Origin: Schleiferilactobacillus perolens DSM 12744
Lineage (GTDB): Bacteria > Bacillota > Bacilli > Lactobacillales > Lactobacillaceae
Reading direction: 5' to 3'
Assembly: GCF_001435585.1 (NCBI RefSeq)
Contig: NZ_AZEC01000005.1
Span: 124,001 to 188,000, forward strand
DNA: 64,000 nt
Shown here: piece after piece, positions 1 through 10,110 of the stretch
Layout: each line of letters opens with the position of its first letter
How positions within the stretch are numbered: position 1 is the first letter of the stretch
The notes under the pieces: generated by a model
What the model was told of the DNA's origin: nothing
Database searches by the model: none
The model's input: the letters and a program-made list of their open reading frames with translations, nothing else
Made by a program: the position numbers and the translations under genes

Positions 1-941
1 GGCGGGTCCTGTTGATGATCCCGCAGATCATAATTCTGAGTTTATTCGTGTTTATCTTGGCCAAGATGATGCCAGGGGATCCCTTCACGGGTTTGATTAA
101 TCCCCAAACTTCGGCTTCTCAGATTGCTCAAATTCGGCAAGAGGCCGGGCTGAACGATCCATGGCCGGTGCAATATTTCCGGTGGGTAGGTAACGCCCTG
201 CACGGTAATTTTGGCTTATCCTACCAGTTCCACAAACCGGTTATTGATTTGATCAGTGAACGGGCTGTTAATACATTATATTTGGCTGTTTTCTCCGTTA
301 TTTTGACTTACTTGATTTCCATTCCACTGGGAATTTGGGCTGGTCGTTACCAGGGCAGTTTGATTGATAACAGCATTCAGTTCTACAACTTTGTTTCGAT
401 TTCCGTACCTTCTTTTGTATGGTACTTATTGGCTATCGCATTATTCGGCTTTGTTTGGCATATTTTCCCCACGAGCGGGTCGGTGTCTGTGCAAGCCTCG
501 GGCTTCATCGGTGTCACGTTGAGTAGGCTATATCATATTATCCTGCCTGGGGTACTGATCGCATTGATGTCAACCGCCGGGAACATTCAATATCTACGGT
601 CAGGAATTATTGACAACCAGTTGGAAGACTATGTCCGCACAGCTCGATCCAAAGGGGTGCCAGAACGGGTAGTATTCAACAAGCACATTTTGCGGAATTC
701 CTTACTGCCAATTGCGGCGTTTTTCGGGAACGTCATTACTGGTCTGCTTGGTGGCTCAGTCTTCGCAGAAACCATCTTCTCGTATCCAGGGATGGGGAAA
801 TTGTTTATTGATTCAGTTCAAGCACGAGACTATTCTGTGATGACCGCGTTGATTGTCATGTATGGCTTTTTAACCCTATTGGGGAACTTATTGTCAGACA
901 TCATCATGAGTATCGTTGATCCACGGATTCGGATAGATTAG
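1..941 (+). CDS. oppB: Oligopeptide ABC importer permease OppB (5'-truncated)
   Basis: Membrane subunit of a peptide importer; with OppC it forms the channel that receives peptides from OppA. The reading frame is open to the left edge, and the visible peptide begins inside the first membrane helix (family members usually have about 8-10 residues before it), so the true start lies outside the window. Hydrophobic helices alternate with a cytoplasmic EAA-type loop near residue 205-235 (DYVRTARSKG...), the contact for the ATPase subunit. The stop overlaps the Shine-Dalgarno of oppC. oppD/oppF are not in view and probably lie upstream. The opp assignment rests on family similarity; exact substrate is not shown. 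Confidence 0.9.
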   Translation, partial: RVLLMIPQIIILSLFVFILAKMMPGDPFTGLINPQTSASQIAQIRQEAGLNDPWPVQYFRWVGNALHGNFGLSYQFHKPVIDLISERAVNTLYLAVFSVILTYLISIPLGIWAGRYQGSLIDNSIQFYNFVSISVPSFVWYLLAIALFGFVWHIFPTSGSVSVQASGFIGVTLSRLYHIILPGVLIALMSTAGNIQYLRSGIIDNQLEDYVRTARSKGVPERVVFNKHILRNSLLPIAAFFGNVITGLLGGSVFAETIFSYPGMGKLFIDSVQARDYSVMTALIVMYGFLTLLGNLLSDIIMSIVDPRIRID

Positions 942-952
942 GAGGACCCAGA

Positions 953-1873
953 ATGGCTGAGAAAGAGAAGAAGCAAAAGTTAGATTCAGAGGGTAATCCC
1001 ATCATTTCCGAGCCGCCTACAGGCTTAAAGGTCATTATCCGGGAGTTTACCCATGACCGTACGGCCATGATTTCTTTTAGTATCATGGTGTTCATTATTT
1101 TAGCGGCAGTGCTGGGCAGTTTCTTTATTAATCCTGAACGTTACACCACGATTAATATTATGACCCAGTGGGCGAAGCCCGGGACTGACGGTTTGATTCT
1201 TGGTGGTGATGACAGTGGTCGGGATGTGTTTGCCGAGTTAATTGTGGGAATGCGTAATTCCATTGGTATCGGCTGGGCAGTTGCTGCTTTGATTGAAATC
1301 ATCGGGATTGTTGTCGGTTTAACATCCGGCTACTTTGGTGGTATTGTCGATAACATTTTAATGCGAATTACCGACTTCTTCATGATTTTACCCGCTTTGA
1401 TGATCCAAATTGTGGTCATCACGATTGTCCCCAAGTTCAGTATCTGGGTGCTCATTCTGATGATTACAGCATTAGGGTGGATGTCCACTGCCCGTCTCTA
1501 TCGTTCGCAAGTTTTAAGCCAAGTCAACCGAGACTACATTTTAGCTTCGAAGACTTCTGGTACCAGCAATTTCAAGATCATGTTCTTTGAGTTACTACCC
1601 AACATTAGTTCATTGCTCTTGGTGGATATCACACTTACCTTTGCCACGAGTGTGGGCGTCGAAACCGGGTTGACGTTCTTAGGATATGGGTTACCTGATA
1701 ACACACCCAGTATTGGCCGCTTAATTTCATTCGCCCAGGACCCAGTGACAATCACCTCGTATCCGTGGAGTTGGTTACCAGCGACACTGCTCTTGTTAAT
1801 TTTGTCGCTATCTGTGAATTACACTGGCCGGGCATTACGCCGAGCGGCAGATGCACGTCAACGGTTAGGCTAG
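953..1873 (+). CDS. oppC: Oligopeptide ABC importer permease OppC
   Basis: Second channel subunit of the peptide importer, 306 aa. It has a charged cytoplasmic N-terminus of about 35 residues (rich in Lys and Glu), a first helix near residues 38-60, an extracytoplasmic segment, then a MetI-like permease core with an EAA loop (DYILASKTSGTSN) around residue 190-205. An AGGAGG at 940-945 precedes the ATG by seven bases. It is translated directly after oppB and followed by a 172-base gap before oppA. Length and order are typical for lactobacillar opp loci. Confidence 0.92.
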   Translation: MAEKEKKQKLDSEGNPIISEPPTGLKVIIREFTHDRTAMISFSIMVFIILAAVLGSFFINPERYTTINIMTQWAKPGTDGLILGGDDSGRDVFAELIVGMRNSIGIGWAVAALIEIIGIVVGLTSGYFGGIVDNILMRITDFFMILPALMIQIVVITIVPKFSIWVLILMITALGWMSTARLYRSQVLSQVNRDYILASKTSGTSNFKIMFFELLPNISSLLLVDITLTFATSVGVETGLTFLGYGLPDNTPSIGRLISFAQDPVTITSYPWSWLPATLLLLILSLSVNYTGRALRRAADARQRLG

Positions 1874-1933
1874 TCTTTTCTCATTTTCATAAGGCAATGC
1901 TTCTGATGAGTGTTTCAGTGTTGAATATGAGAA

Positions 1934-2036
1934 TTGAGCGTGTTACGATATAATTATCGTGCGTTGGCCGAGGCCAATCGTCATTGATAAAGATTTAGGT
2001 TATCCTAGCTTCTGATTGGGAAGTTAGACGAGGAGG
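1934..2036 (+). promoter_or_regulatory. oppA upstream region: candidate -10, inverted repeat and 5' UTR hairpin
   Basis: A perfect TATAAT lies at 1949-1954 but no good -35 is seen at the right distance. It is followed by a perfect inverted repeat, TTGGCC-GA-GGCCAA (1964-1977), whose two-base spacer suits a protein site better than an RNA hairpin. An eight-pair stem with one G-U pair (2005-2012 with 2020-2027) ends just before the AGGAGG of oppA. Together they suggest that oppA has its own transcript in addition to readthrough from oppBC. Confidence 0.45.
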
Positions 2037-2045
2037 AAATATTTT

Positions 2046-3854
2046 ATGAAGAAAGCAACAGTCGCTGGTCTGGTGACGTTGGGTTCTGTTCTGGCGGTTA
2101 CTTTGACCGCTTGTGGCAACAGTAATTCCAACAGTGCCAGCAGCAGCTCAAGTACTTCTGCGACAAAAATCTCATTTCCTGCGAAGATGAATAATACGAA
2201 GTCTTCGGTTAGCGGTGGGAATTTAACTTATGGGTTAGTCATGGCGACTTCCTTTAAGGGCATTTTCAATGAAGAGTTGTCAACCGATACTGGTGACTCA
2301 ACGATCATGCAGTTTGGTGCAGAGCCTTTGTTCAAGACTGACAAAAACTACAAGATCATTGATGGCGGGGCCGCTAATCTGAAACTTGATCAGAAAGCAA
2401 AGACGGCGACCATTACCATTAATCCAAAGGCTAAATGGTCTGACGGCCAACCCGTTGTTGCTGACGATGTCGTTTATGCCTATAAGATTTTGGCTAACAA
2501 AGAGACTCAGTCACAACGGTACACAGACAGCCTGCAAAACATTGTGGGTTTGGCCGACTACCACACTGGTAAGTCTGACCAAATTTCTGGGATCCAAACT
2601 CCAGATGGCGGCACTGGTAAGACTGTTGTTCTGCATTTCCAAGTGATGAAACCAGGCATGGCTTATTCTGGCAATGGTTACTATTGGGAAGCCGCGGCGC
2701 CTTATCATTACTTGAAGGATGTGCCTTTCAAGGATCTGCAATCTTCACCGAAGATTCGGAAGAACCCGGTATTCTTTGGTCCGTATAAGCTGAATAAACT
2801 GGTTTCTGGTCAATCCACAGAATGGGTGCCTAACGAGTATTATTATGGTGCTAAACCTAAATTGAAGAGTATTACTGCTTCTGTTGTGTCGCCGAACACA
2901 GCACCCAGTGCGATTAAGAGTCACAGCTATGACATTATTGGCGTGAACAACGACCAATATCCGAATGTCAAGAACACTAAGGGTGTCACATTCATTGGTA
3001 ATAAGCCTCTGTCATATTCTTACTTAGCCTTCAAGGTTGGTAAGTGGGACGACAAGAAGGGTGAAAACGTCGAGGATAAGAACGCGAAGATGAATGATCC
3101 CAAGTTGCGTCAGGCGATTGCTTATGCGATGAACATTGACCAAGTTGACCAGAAGTTCTACCACGACTTGAACTTCCGAGTAAACACCTTGATTCCTGAA
3201 AACTTCACCAAGTATTATGACAAGTCTGCTAAGGGCTTCCCGTATAACTTGAAGAAGGCAGAAGACATCTTGGACAAGGCCGGCTACAAGAAGGGCAAAG
3301 ATGGCTATCGGACTACACCAAAGGGTAAGAAGCTGACCATCACCATTGCCTCTTATGCGACTAACAGTGCCAAGGAAGCGGCCATCAAGAACTACATCCA
3401 ACAATGGAAGAAGATTGGTCTGGATGTCCAATTGCTTAACGGCCGGTTGACCGAACCGAACTCCTTCTATGACAAGTTACAATCTGATTCGAAGGATATC
3501 GACATGTACATCGCGGGTTGGAGTTTGAGTTCTGAAGCTTCACCTAACGATCTGTACAATCCGAAGGCTCCGTTTAACTACGGTCGGATGAATAATCCGG
3601 AACAGACTAAACTGTTGGCAGACATCGATTCGCAAAAGGCTTTCAACGATTCTTACCGGATCCAAGCTTTCAAGAAATGGCAAGAATGGATGAACAAAGA
3701 AGCTTATGTCGTACCGATGACTAACCAGTGGAGTGTTAGTGCAGTCAACAACCGGGTTAAAGATTATGGTGTTGGCGTAACTGATGCTGGCGGTGCCAAT
3801 ATCGGTGCTTGGGCTGACGTTTCTGTGACATCGAACTCTTTACAAACTAAGTAA
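2046..3854 (+). CDS. oppA: Oligopeptide-binding lipoprotein OppA
   Basis: Extracellular solute-binding protein that captures peptides for OppBC, 602 aa. The N-terminus is a lipoprotein signal with lipobox LTAC, acylated Cys at residue 23, followed by a Ser/Asn-rich linker of about 25 residues. The rest has SBP family 5 features, including the segment WSDGQPVVADDVVYAYKI near residue 130 and a long C-terminal lobe. A strong AGGAGG at 2031-2036 precedes the ATG. A stable terminator follows, so oppA closes the operon. The high length fits the peptide-binding class. Confidence 0.93.
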   Translation: MKKATVAGLVTLGSVLAVTLTACGNSNSNSASSSSSTSATKISFPAKMNNTKSSVSGGNLTYGLVMATSFKGIFNEELSTDTGDSTIMQFGAEPLFKTDKNYKIIDGGAANLKLDQKAKTATITINPKAKWSDGQPVVADDVVYAYKILANKETQSQRYTDSLQNIVGLADYHTGKSDQISGIQTPDGGTGKTVVLHFQVMKPGMAYSGNGYYWEAAAPYHYLKDVPFKDLQSSPKIRKNPVFFGPYKLNKLVSGQSTEWVPNEYYYGAKPKLKSITASVVSPNTAPSAIKSHSYDIIGVNNDQYPNVKNTKGVTFIGNKPLSYSYLAFKVGKWDDKKGENVEDKNAKMNDPKLRQAIAYAMNIDQVDQKFYHDLNFRVNTLIPENFTKYYDKSAKGFPYNLKKAEDILDKAGYKKGKDGYRTTPKGKKLTITIASYATNSAKEAAIKNYIQQWKKIGLDVQLLNGRLTEPNSFYDKLQSDSKDIDMYIAGWSLSSEASPNDLYNPKAPFNYGRMNNPEQTKLLADIDSQKAFNDSYRIQAFKKWQEWMNKEAYVVPMTNQWSVSAVNNRVKDYGVGVTDAGGANIGAWADVSVTSNSLQTK

Positions 3855-3885
3855 TTATCGGTAGTTTGCTACTGGTGATTCATCG

Positions 3886-3928
3886 AAATACCGTTATTCT
3901 CGCAATCCGGGAATAACGGTATTTTTTA
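3886..3928 (+). terminator. Rho-independent terminator after oppA
   Basis: A 12-pair perfect stem (3888-3899 with 3911-3922), extended by flanking A-T pairs, is followed by a run of T. It lies 32 bases after the oppA stop. Confidence 0.9.
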
Positions 3929-3947
3929 TACGGAGCAAGAGATCAGT

Positions 3948-3986
3948 CCACCGTCCCTGTTTTTTTACGGTGGGGTCCTTTATAAT
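3948..3986 (+). promoter_or_regulatory. Candidate rnc promoter with upstream inverted repeat
   Basis: TATAAT at 3981-3986 is the only good -10 ahead of rnc; no convincing -35 is present. A seven-pair inverted repeat, CCACCGT (3948-3954) and ACGGTGG (3967-3973), straddles where the -35 should be. It may be an operator or a weak terminator; the sequence does not decide. Confidence 0.4.
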
Positions 3987-4027
3987 GGTCTTATTTGTAT
4001 TGCATATTAATAATGGAGGAACAGACT

Positions 4028-4738
4028 ATGGTGGCTGCAGCATTTGTTTCTGAGCTGAGGGACCGGTACGGGATTGAGTTCAAGAATTTGCACTTGTTGG
4101 ATGAAGCTTTCACCCACTCGTCGTATGCGAACGAACATCCGGAACTGGGACTGCGGGATAATGAACGGTTAGAATTTTTAGGGGATGCCGTGATGGAATT
4201 GACGGTATCGGAATGGCTATACAAACGGTATCCGGATTGGCCGGAAGGGGAACTGACCCGACTACGGGCGGCGAGTGTGTGCACCCGGAGTTTTTCGTCT
4301 TTTGCGCGGGAGGCCCATTTTGACAAGTATATTCGTCTTGGTAAAGGAGAAGAGCAATCCGGTGCCCGTAAACGGCATACATTGCAAGAAGACACGTTTG
4401 AAGCCTTCAATGGTGCTCTTTATCTTGACCAAGGCAAAGATGCGGTCGTGAAGTTTTTAGATCAGATTGTATTCCCCAAGATTGCTGCCGGCGAATTCTC
4501 TGCGGCCAGTGACCATAAGACTTTTTTACAGGAGTATTTGCAAAAAAAAGGTCCGGTGGAAATTCAGTATCAATTACTCGATGAGGAAGGACCTGCCCAT
4601 GACCGGAGTTTTGCTGTCGCCGTGACGGTGGATGGCAAACGTCTAGCGAAGGGTGTGGGTCACAGCAAGAAGGCGGCGGAACAGGATGCGGCCAAACACG
4701 CCTTGGCGGATTTGAAACACCAAGGACCAAGTGATTAA
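4028..4738 (+). CDS. rnc: Ribonuclease III
   Basis: Double-strand-specific endoribonuclease that processes rRNA precursors and structured mRNAs, 236 aa. The signature NERLEFLGDAV lies at residues 45-55, with the metal-binding Glu and Asp, and a second acidic site lies in EDTFEAFNGA. The C-terminal 70 residues form a double-stranded RNA-binding domain ending KKAAEQDAAKHAL. The ATG at 4028 was chosen because GGAGGA at 4016-4021 is correctly spaced; an upstream TTG in frame has no ribosome site. smc follows after 20 bases, the usual Firmicute arrangement. Confidence 0.96.
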   Translation: MVAAAFVSELRDRYGIEFKNLHLLDEAFTHSSYANEHPELGLRDNERLEFLGDAVMELTVSEWLYKRYPDWPEGELTRLRAASVCTRSFSSFAREAHFDKYIRLGKGEEQSGARKRHTLQEDTFEAFNGALYLDQGKDAVVKFLDQIVFPKIAAGEFSAASDHKTFLQEYLQKKGPVEIQYQLLDEEGPAHDRSFAVAVTVDGKRLAKGVGHSKKAAEQDAAKHALADLKHQGPSD

Positions 4739-4758
4739 TGGAATAAAGGGGAAATCTC

Positions 4759-7700
4759 ATGGGATTAACACGATTACAACTGAAGGGGTTCAAGTCGTTT
4801 GCCGACACCACGACAATAGATTTTTCCCCGGGTATCACTGGTATCGTGGGGCCCAATGGCAGTGGTAAGAGCAACTTATCAGAATCCATGCGCTGGGTGA
4901 TGGGAGAGCAATCGGCCAAGGGGTTGCGCGGCAACCAGATGGCTGATGTGATCTTTGCTGGCAGCGAGCTGCGACCAGCAGTGAACATGGCGGAAGTGAC
5001 GATGGATTTTGATAATCACGATAAAGCACTGAAATCACCATTACTAAAAATTGTGGTGAAACGCTGTTTATATGTTGATGGGACCAGTGAGTATGCCATC
5101 AATGGCAAAGCATGCCGGTTGAAGGACATTACAGACTTATTTATGGACTCCGGCCTGGGCAAGGGCTCTTTTGCCATTATTGGCCAAGGCCGGGTGGATG
5201 AGATTCTTAATTCCAAACCAGAAACCCGCCGGGATCTGATTGAAGAAGTGGCCGGAGTTTATAAATACAAATTGCAAAAGAAGCAGGCTGAAAATCAATT
5301 GGCCACCACGATGGACAATCTCAACCGGGTATTTGATATTACCCATGAGATTAAAGAGCAATTAGCACCATTAGCGGAACAAGCGTCCATCGCCCGTGAT
5401 TATCAGAATCAAAAGGGTGCGTACGACCAATTAAACAAGTTTGTATTGGCCGGTGAAATCGACCAGCTGCATCGGCAACAAAAGACGCAAGCCGATCACT
5501 TGGCAGACTTGAAGACTACTCAATTGAAACTGGAAACAGCGATTAAAGCTGGCCAGGCCGTCTTGGGCGAAAATCAAGAAGCCGTAGCCACACTGGATCG
5601 CCGGTTGACGGATGCGCAAAACCAGTTACTGACCAACAGTAAGCAATTAGAACAAAAAAACGGCCAACTTAAATTAGCCCAACAACAATCAGAATACGCC
5701 GCCTCCACTCGGGCCGAAAAGCAGGCGGCCCTCGCTTCAACCAAGAAGGAGTTAACCGCGCTCACGAAGGAAGTGGCAATCCATCAAGCCGCTTTAAAGG
5801 AACAACAAGATACCTTGGCGGATAACCGAAACGCACAGAAGAGTTTGGCTGCTGGTGATGAAGCCGGTCGTGCAGCCTTGCAAAACAAATTAGACGCATT
5901 GCGTAACGACACGATGGATGCATTACAGGCGCAGGCATCTTTGCGCAACGGTATCACAGAACTGAAGAAACAACTGGCCCGTTTGCAGGCCGAAGCACCC
6001 GCCACTGGCAATTCGGTGACGTCTTCGGTGTCTGATCAATTAGCGGCGAGTGATGCCGCATTGGTCACCGCCAAAGAAGCAGTGCATGCAGACGAATCCG
6101 CACTGGCCACCGTAGAGGCTAACTTAAGTGCTGGTCAAGATCGTCTGAATACGCGCCAGAAACAGTGGTATGCCGCATTAGAGATTTACCAACAAGCTAA
6201 GGGACGGCTGAGCTCGCTTCAGGAACTGAATGAGGAGTACGGCGGTTTCTATACTGGAGCCAAGGCTGTTTTACAACAAAAACAGCGATTGTCAGGCATC
6301 CATGGCGCGGTGGCAGAACTCATCACCGTGCCCCAGCAATATACCACTGCGCTGGAAATGGCGGTGGGTTCCTCATTGCAGCACATTGTGGTGGACGATG
6401 AACGCAGTGCGACAGCCGCTATTAACTATTTGAAAGACAATCACGCCGGCCGGGCGACTTTTTTACCATTAAATGTCATTCGCGCTCGGCAGATACCCGC
6501 CAACATTGTCGCAATGATCCAGGGCATGAGCGGTTTTGTCGGTATTGCCAGTGAATTGGTGACGAGTTCGCCAGAATATCGCAATATTGTAACGAATATT
6601 TTGGGACAATTGATCGTGGCGCAAGACTTACCCACGGCGGTGGCGATTGCTCGGGCCAGCAGCCATCGGTATCGGATTGTCACGCTTGCTGGCGACCTCA
6701 TTAATCCAGGCGGCTCAATGAGCGGCGGTGCGGGGAAACACAACCAAAATGGGGTGCTGTCCCGGCGCAATGAAGAGGCTAAGCTTAATACGCAAGTTCA
6801 ACAAATGTCCGCTGAGTTGGATAAGCGACAGTCGGCGATTAAACAGTTGCAAGAAAAGATTTCTGCCGCCGAAGCGGATCGTCAACGGCTGCAAACAACA
6901 CTAGCTGAGCATCGCCAGCAGTTAACCGCCGTCCAGGAGGAGAATCACCGTCTGCACGAGCAGGATGCCTTGGCCGCTCAGCAACAGGCGCTATTAACGA
7001 AACAACAGCAACGACGTGCCCAGCAGCAAACGGAATTAACGACTGAACAAGCTGCCAAAGAAAAAGAATTACGTACCGTGACTGAACGGGTCGCGCAGTT
7101 GCAGCAAACCACCAAGACGGTGAGTGACCAGATCAATGCGGCGGCATTGTCCCAGTCAGAAAAAAGCAGCCGCTTGGCCAAATTGAAAGACGCAGAAGTC
7201 CAGTTGAGTCAAAACCAGGCGCGTTTGGAGACACAAGTGGCCAGCGGCCAGGAACAACAAGCGGCATTGACCGCACAGATCAATCAGCTCACCTCGTTTT
7301 TAACCACGCAGGACCAACCGACTGGTGAGCACATTGATGTGCCTGCCGTTCAGGCCGAGATCACGACATTAACGACCGCAATTGATCATTTTTCCACACA
7401 GATTGCCACCTGGCAACAGGATAAAGAAACCGCCAGTGCACGGGTTGCCAAGGCCCAAAATCAAGTGGATCGGGATCAAGAATTACGGCATCAGACCTTG
7501 GCAGAACAAGAAGATGTCGCGGTGAACGTGGACCGCTTCAAGAATCAAATTGCCAGTCGCTTGGCAATGTTGAGTGATGACTATCAGATGAGTTTTGAGG
7601 CGGCCAAGGCAGAAATGCCGTCAGATTTTGATTTGGCTGCCGCTCAAAAACGGGTCAAATTACTGAAGCGGGGTATTGATGAACTCGGTCCAGTCAACTT

Positions 7701-8295
7701 AAACGCGATCGCCGACCAAGAACGGTTGCAAAAACGGATGGACTTTCTTCAACAGCAGCAAGATGACTTGCTGGCGGCGAAGAAACAATTGGAAGACACG
7801 ATGAATGAAATGGACAGTGCCGTCGCCGATCGCTTCTTGACCACCTTCAAAGCGGTCAATGCGGCCTTTGCCAAAATCTTCCCGGTCATGTTTGGCGGCG
7901 GGGCGGCACGTTTAAGTCTGACTTTGCCGGACGATATTCTCCACACCGGGGTGGACATCTCGGCCCAACCGCCGGGCAAAAAACTGCAGCAGTTATCATT
8001 GCTGAGCGGTGGTGAACGGGCGTTGACCGCGATCACACTATTGTTTGCCATCCTCCAGGTGCGCCCAGCGCCGTTTTGTGTGTTGGATGAGGTGGAGGCA
8101 TCCTTAGATGATGCTAACATCGATCGCTTTGCCCACTTCCTGCAACAGTACCAAAAGAATACGCAGTTTATTGTGATTACTCATCGGCGGGGTACAATGG
8201 TAGCAGCGGACCGCCTTTATGGGGTCACAATGCAGGAATCCGGAGTGTCACAGATGGTTTCCGTATCCTTGAAGGAATTTGCTCAGACGAAGTGA
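4759..8295 (+). CDS. smc: Chromosome segregation protein SMC
   Basis: Condensin ATPase, 1178 aa, that compacts and separates chromosomes with ScpA and ScpB. Walker A, GPNGSGKS, is at residues 31-38. Long Gln/Ala-rich coiled coils flank a hinge domain around residues 500-670, which contains the SGGAG segment. The C-terminal head carries the signature LLSGGERALTA and Walker B CVLDEVEASLDDAN. AAAGGGG sits before the ATG. It lies between rnc and ftsY as in Bacillus. No defect is visible. Confidence 0.97.
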   Translation: MGLTRLQLKGFKSFADTTTIDFSPGITGIVGPNGSGKSNLSESMRWVMGEQSAKGLRGNQMADVIFAGSELRPAVNMAEVTMDFDNHDKALKSPLLKIVVKRCLYVDGTSEYAINGKACRLKDITDLFMDSGLGKGSFAIIGQGRVDEILNSKPETRRDLIEEVAGVYKYKLQKKQAENQLATTMDNLNRVFDITHEIKEQLAPLAEQASIARDYQNQKGAYDQLNKFVLAGEIDQLHRQQKTQADHLADLKTTQLKLETAIKAGQAVLGENQEAVATLDRRLTDAQNQLLTNSKQLEQKNGQLKLAQQQSEYAASTRAEKQAALASTKKELTALTKEVAIHQAALKEQQDTLADNRNAQKSLAAGDEAGRAALQNKLDALRNDTMDALQAQASLRNGITELKKQLARLQAEAPATGNSVTSSVSDQLAASDAALVTAKEAVHADESALATVEANLSAGQDRLNTRQKQWYAALEIYQQAKGRLSSLQELNEEYGGFYTGAKAVLQQKQRLSGIHGAVAELITVPQQYTTALEMAVGSSLQHIVVDDERSATAAINYLKDNHAGRATFLPLNVIRARQIPANIVAMIQGMSGFVGIASELVTSSPEYRNIVTNILGQLIVAQDLPTAVAIARASSHRYRIVTLAGDLINPGGSMSGGAGKHNQNGVLSRRNEEAKLNTQVQQMSAELDKRQSAIKQLQEKISAAEADRQRLQTTLAEHRQQLTAVQEENHRLHEQDALAAQQQALLTKQQQRRAQQQTELTTEQAAKEKELRTVTERVAQLQQTTKTVSDQINAAALSQSEKSSRLAKLKDAEVQLSQNQARLETQVASGQEQQAALTAQINQLTSFLTTQDQPTGEHIDVPAVQAEITTLTTAIDHFSTQIATWQQDKETASARVAKAQNQVDRDQELRHQTLAEQEDVAVNVDRFKNQIASRLAMLSDDYQMSFEAAKAEMPSDFDLAAAQKRVKLLKRGIDELGPVNLNAIADQERLQKRMDFLQQQQDDLLAAKKQLEDTMNEMDSAVADRFLTTFKAVNAAFAKIFPVMFGGGAARLSLTLPDDILHTGVDISAQPPGKKLQQLSLLSGGERALTAITLLFAILQVRPAPFCVLDEVEASLDDANIDRFAHFLQQYQKNTQFIVITHRRGTMVAADRLYGVTMQESGVSQMVSVSLKEFAQTK

Positions 8296-8313
8296 AGGAG
8301 ATTTCGATAAATC

Positions 8314-9732
8314 ATGGGATTATTTGATCGCTTACGCAAGGCCTTCGGTGGCCACGTGGACGAAGAGGAACACAAAGAACAGAATATTAATTCGACTGCA
8401 GAATCGACCACAGCGTCGACGGCAGAGTCGGCCGCGGCCACCGCTAGTGAATCAGTCTCTGCGAGTGCCAGCAATGGGGAACCACTGGTCAAGTCTGAAG
8501 AAGAAGCCCCAGTCGCTGCACCGGTTAACAACTCAACGGTCGTGCCGGTAGAACCGGAACCAGCGGAAACGCCGGTTGCGCCTGCGGGTAATGCAGAACC
8601 AATTCCTGTCAAGCCGGAGAGTACGAGTCAAACCGCCTCGTCAACGCCAACTGACAGCACAGAGTCTGCCTCTGCTGAATCTGCGGTTTCTGCAATTTCC
8701 GATTCGGCGTCTTCAGTACCAGAACCGAAATCCGCATCAGAACCTGAAGAAAAGGCAGCAGAAGAAGAAACAGAACTTGCGCCGACAGAGGCTGATACGC
8801 TCGCTCAATATGACGAGGGCCTGGCTAAGTCGCGGTCCTCTTTTGGCGCCCGGCTCAACCGTTTCTTAGCCCGCTTCCGGTCTGTGGATGATGCGTTCTT
8901 TGACGACTTGGAAGAAACCTTAATCGAGGCCGATGTGGGTTTTGAAACAGCGATGCAAATTACCGACCAATTGCGGGACGAGGTCAAGTTGCGCAATGTG
9001 AAGAAGAAAGACGAAGTCGCCAAAGCCATTGTGGCCAAAATGGTGGATCTATACGGTGAAGCCGGTGAGGGTGAGGACAATGCGTTGCACTTTTCGACGG
9101 ACAAGACACCCACAGTCTTTCTGTTTGTTGGCGTCAATGGTGCTGGTAAAACGACGACCATTGGTAAGTTGGCGCACCGTTTCCAGGAACAGGGCAAGCA
9201 GGTGATCTTGGCTGCTGGGGATACTTTCCGGGCAGGAGCGACAGAACAGTTAGTGGAATGGGGCAAACGCGTCCATGTGCCAGTGGTCACCGGGCCAAAG
9301 GAAAGCGATCCTGCTGCAGTTGTCTACGATGCTGTCCATCATGCCAAAGAACAGCAGGCCGATATTGTGTTGGTGGACACCGCCGGTCGGCTCCAGAATA
9401 AGGTCAATTTAATGAACGAATTGGCGAAGATCAAACGGGTCATCACCCGTGAATTACCGGAGGCACCCCAGGAAGTCTTACTGGTCCTGGATGCCACAAC
9501 GGGTCAAAATGCATTGAATCAAGCGAAGGAATTTGCGAAAACGACGAAGGTCACTGGAATCGTTTTGACCAAGCTGGACGGCTCGGCCAAAGGCGGGATC
9601 GTTTTAGCCATTCGTAATGAATTGCATTTACCGGTTAAGCTCGTTGGTTTAGGCGAAAAAATGAATGATCTGGCAGACTTTGATCCCAACAAGTTTGTCT
9701 ATGGTCTCTTTAAGGATTTGATTGTTCAATGA
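8314..9732 (+). CDS. ftsY: Signal recognition particle receptor FtsY
   Basis: SRP receptor GTPase, 472 aa, that docks the SRP-ribosome complex at the membrane. The first 165 residues are an acidic, Ser/Ala/Glu/Pro-rich low-complexity A-domain, long for a Firmicute. The NG domain follows, with G1 GVNGAGKTT near residue 272, DTFRAGA, DTAGR and [10 protein letters not shown]. The start has GAAGGAG at 8293-8299. The last four bases overlap ylxM (ATGA), which indicates translational coupling with the ylxM-ffh genes. Confidence 0.96.
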   Translation: MGLFDRLRKAFGGHVDEEEHKEQNINSTAESTTASTAESAAATASESVSASASNGEPLVKSEEEAPVAAPVNNSTVVPVEPEPAETPVAPAGNAEPIPVKPESTSQTASSTPTDSTESASAESAVSAISDSASSVPEPKSASEPEEKAAEEETELAPTEADTLAQYDEGLAKSRSSFGARLNRFLARFRSVDDAFFDDLEETLIEADVGFETAMQITDQLRDEVKLRNVKKKDEVAKAIVAKMVDLYGEAGEGEDNALHFSTDKTPTVFLFVGVNGAGKTTTIGKLAHRFQEQGKQVILAAGDTFRAGATEQLVEWGKRVHVPVVTGPKESDPAAVVYDAVHHAKEQQADIVLVDTAGRLQNKVNLMNELAKIKRVITRELPEAPQEVLLVLDATTGQNALNQAKEFAKTTKVTGIVLTKLDGSAKGGIVLAIRNELHLPVKLVGLGEKMNDLADFDPNKFVYGLFKDLIVQ

Positions 9733-10091
9733 CCGCTGCCAGTGATGATTCCGAATTAGTTAAAACTTTACGGATGAACGACTTGTTTGATTTCTACGGC
9801 AATTTGTTAACCGCCAAGCAGCGGCGGTATATCGAGTTGTATTATGCCGATGATTTGTCCTTGGGGGAAATTGCCGACGAGTTTTCTGTGTCCCGGCAAG
9901 CCGTGTATGATAATATCAGAAGGACTGGACGCTTACTGGAAGAATATGAAAACAAGCTGCATTTACGCGCCCAGTACCACACCTTGGCAGAGACTGCCAG
10001 CGGGTTGGGCGAGTATGTGACGGCCCACTATCCGGCAGATGGTCAGCTGCATCAGCTGATTGCTGCGCTGCAAGACCAGATCGGCCGTTAA
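9729..10091 (+). CDS. ylxM: SRP-associated helix-turn-helix protein YlxM
   Basis: Small DNA-binding-like protein, 120 aa, of the UPF0122/YlxM family. The N-terminal 80 residues resemble the sigma factor region 4 fold: [16 protein letters not shown] followed by [24 protein letters not shown]. The family sits next to ffh in Firmicutes and is reported to modulate SRP GTPase activity in some species. It overlaps the ftsY stop by four bases, and ffh begins 19 bases after its stop. Family assignment is firm; molecular role here is inferred from context. Confidence 0.9.
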   Translation: MTAASDDSELVKTLRMNDLFDFYGNLLTAKQRRYIELYYADDLSLGEIADEFSVSRQAVYDNIRRTGRLLEEYENKLHLRAQYHTLAETASGLGEYVTAHYPADGQLHQLIAALQDQIGR

Positions 10092-10110
10092 CGAGAAAGG
10101 AAAGATTTCA

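Noticed and set aside
1765-1953. 62-codon frame overlapping the end of oppC
   Set aside because: Mostly antiphase reading of oppC, no ribosome site.
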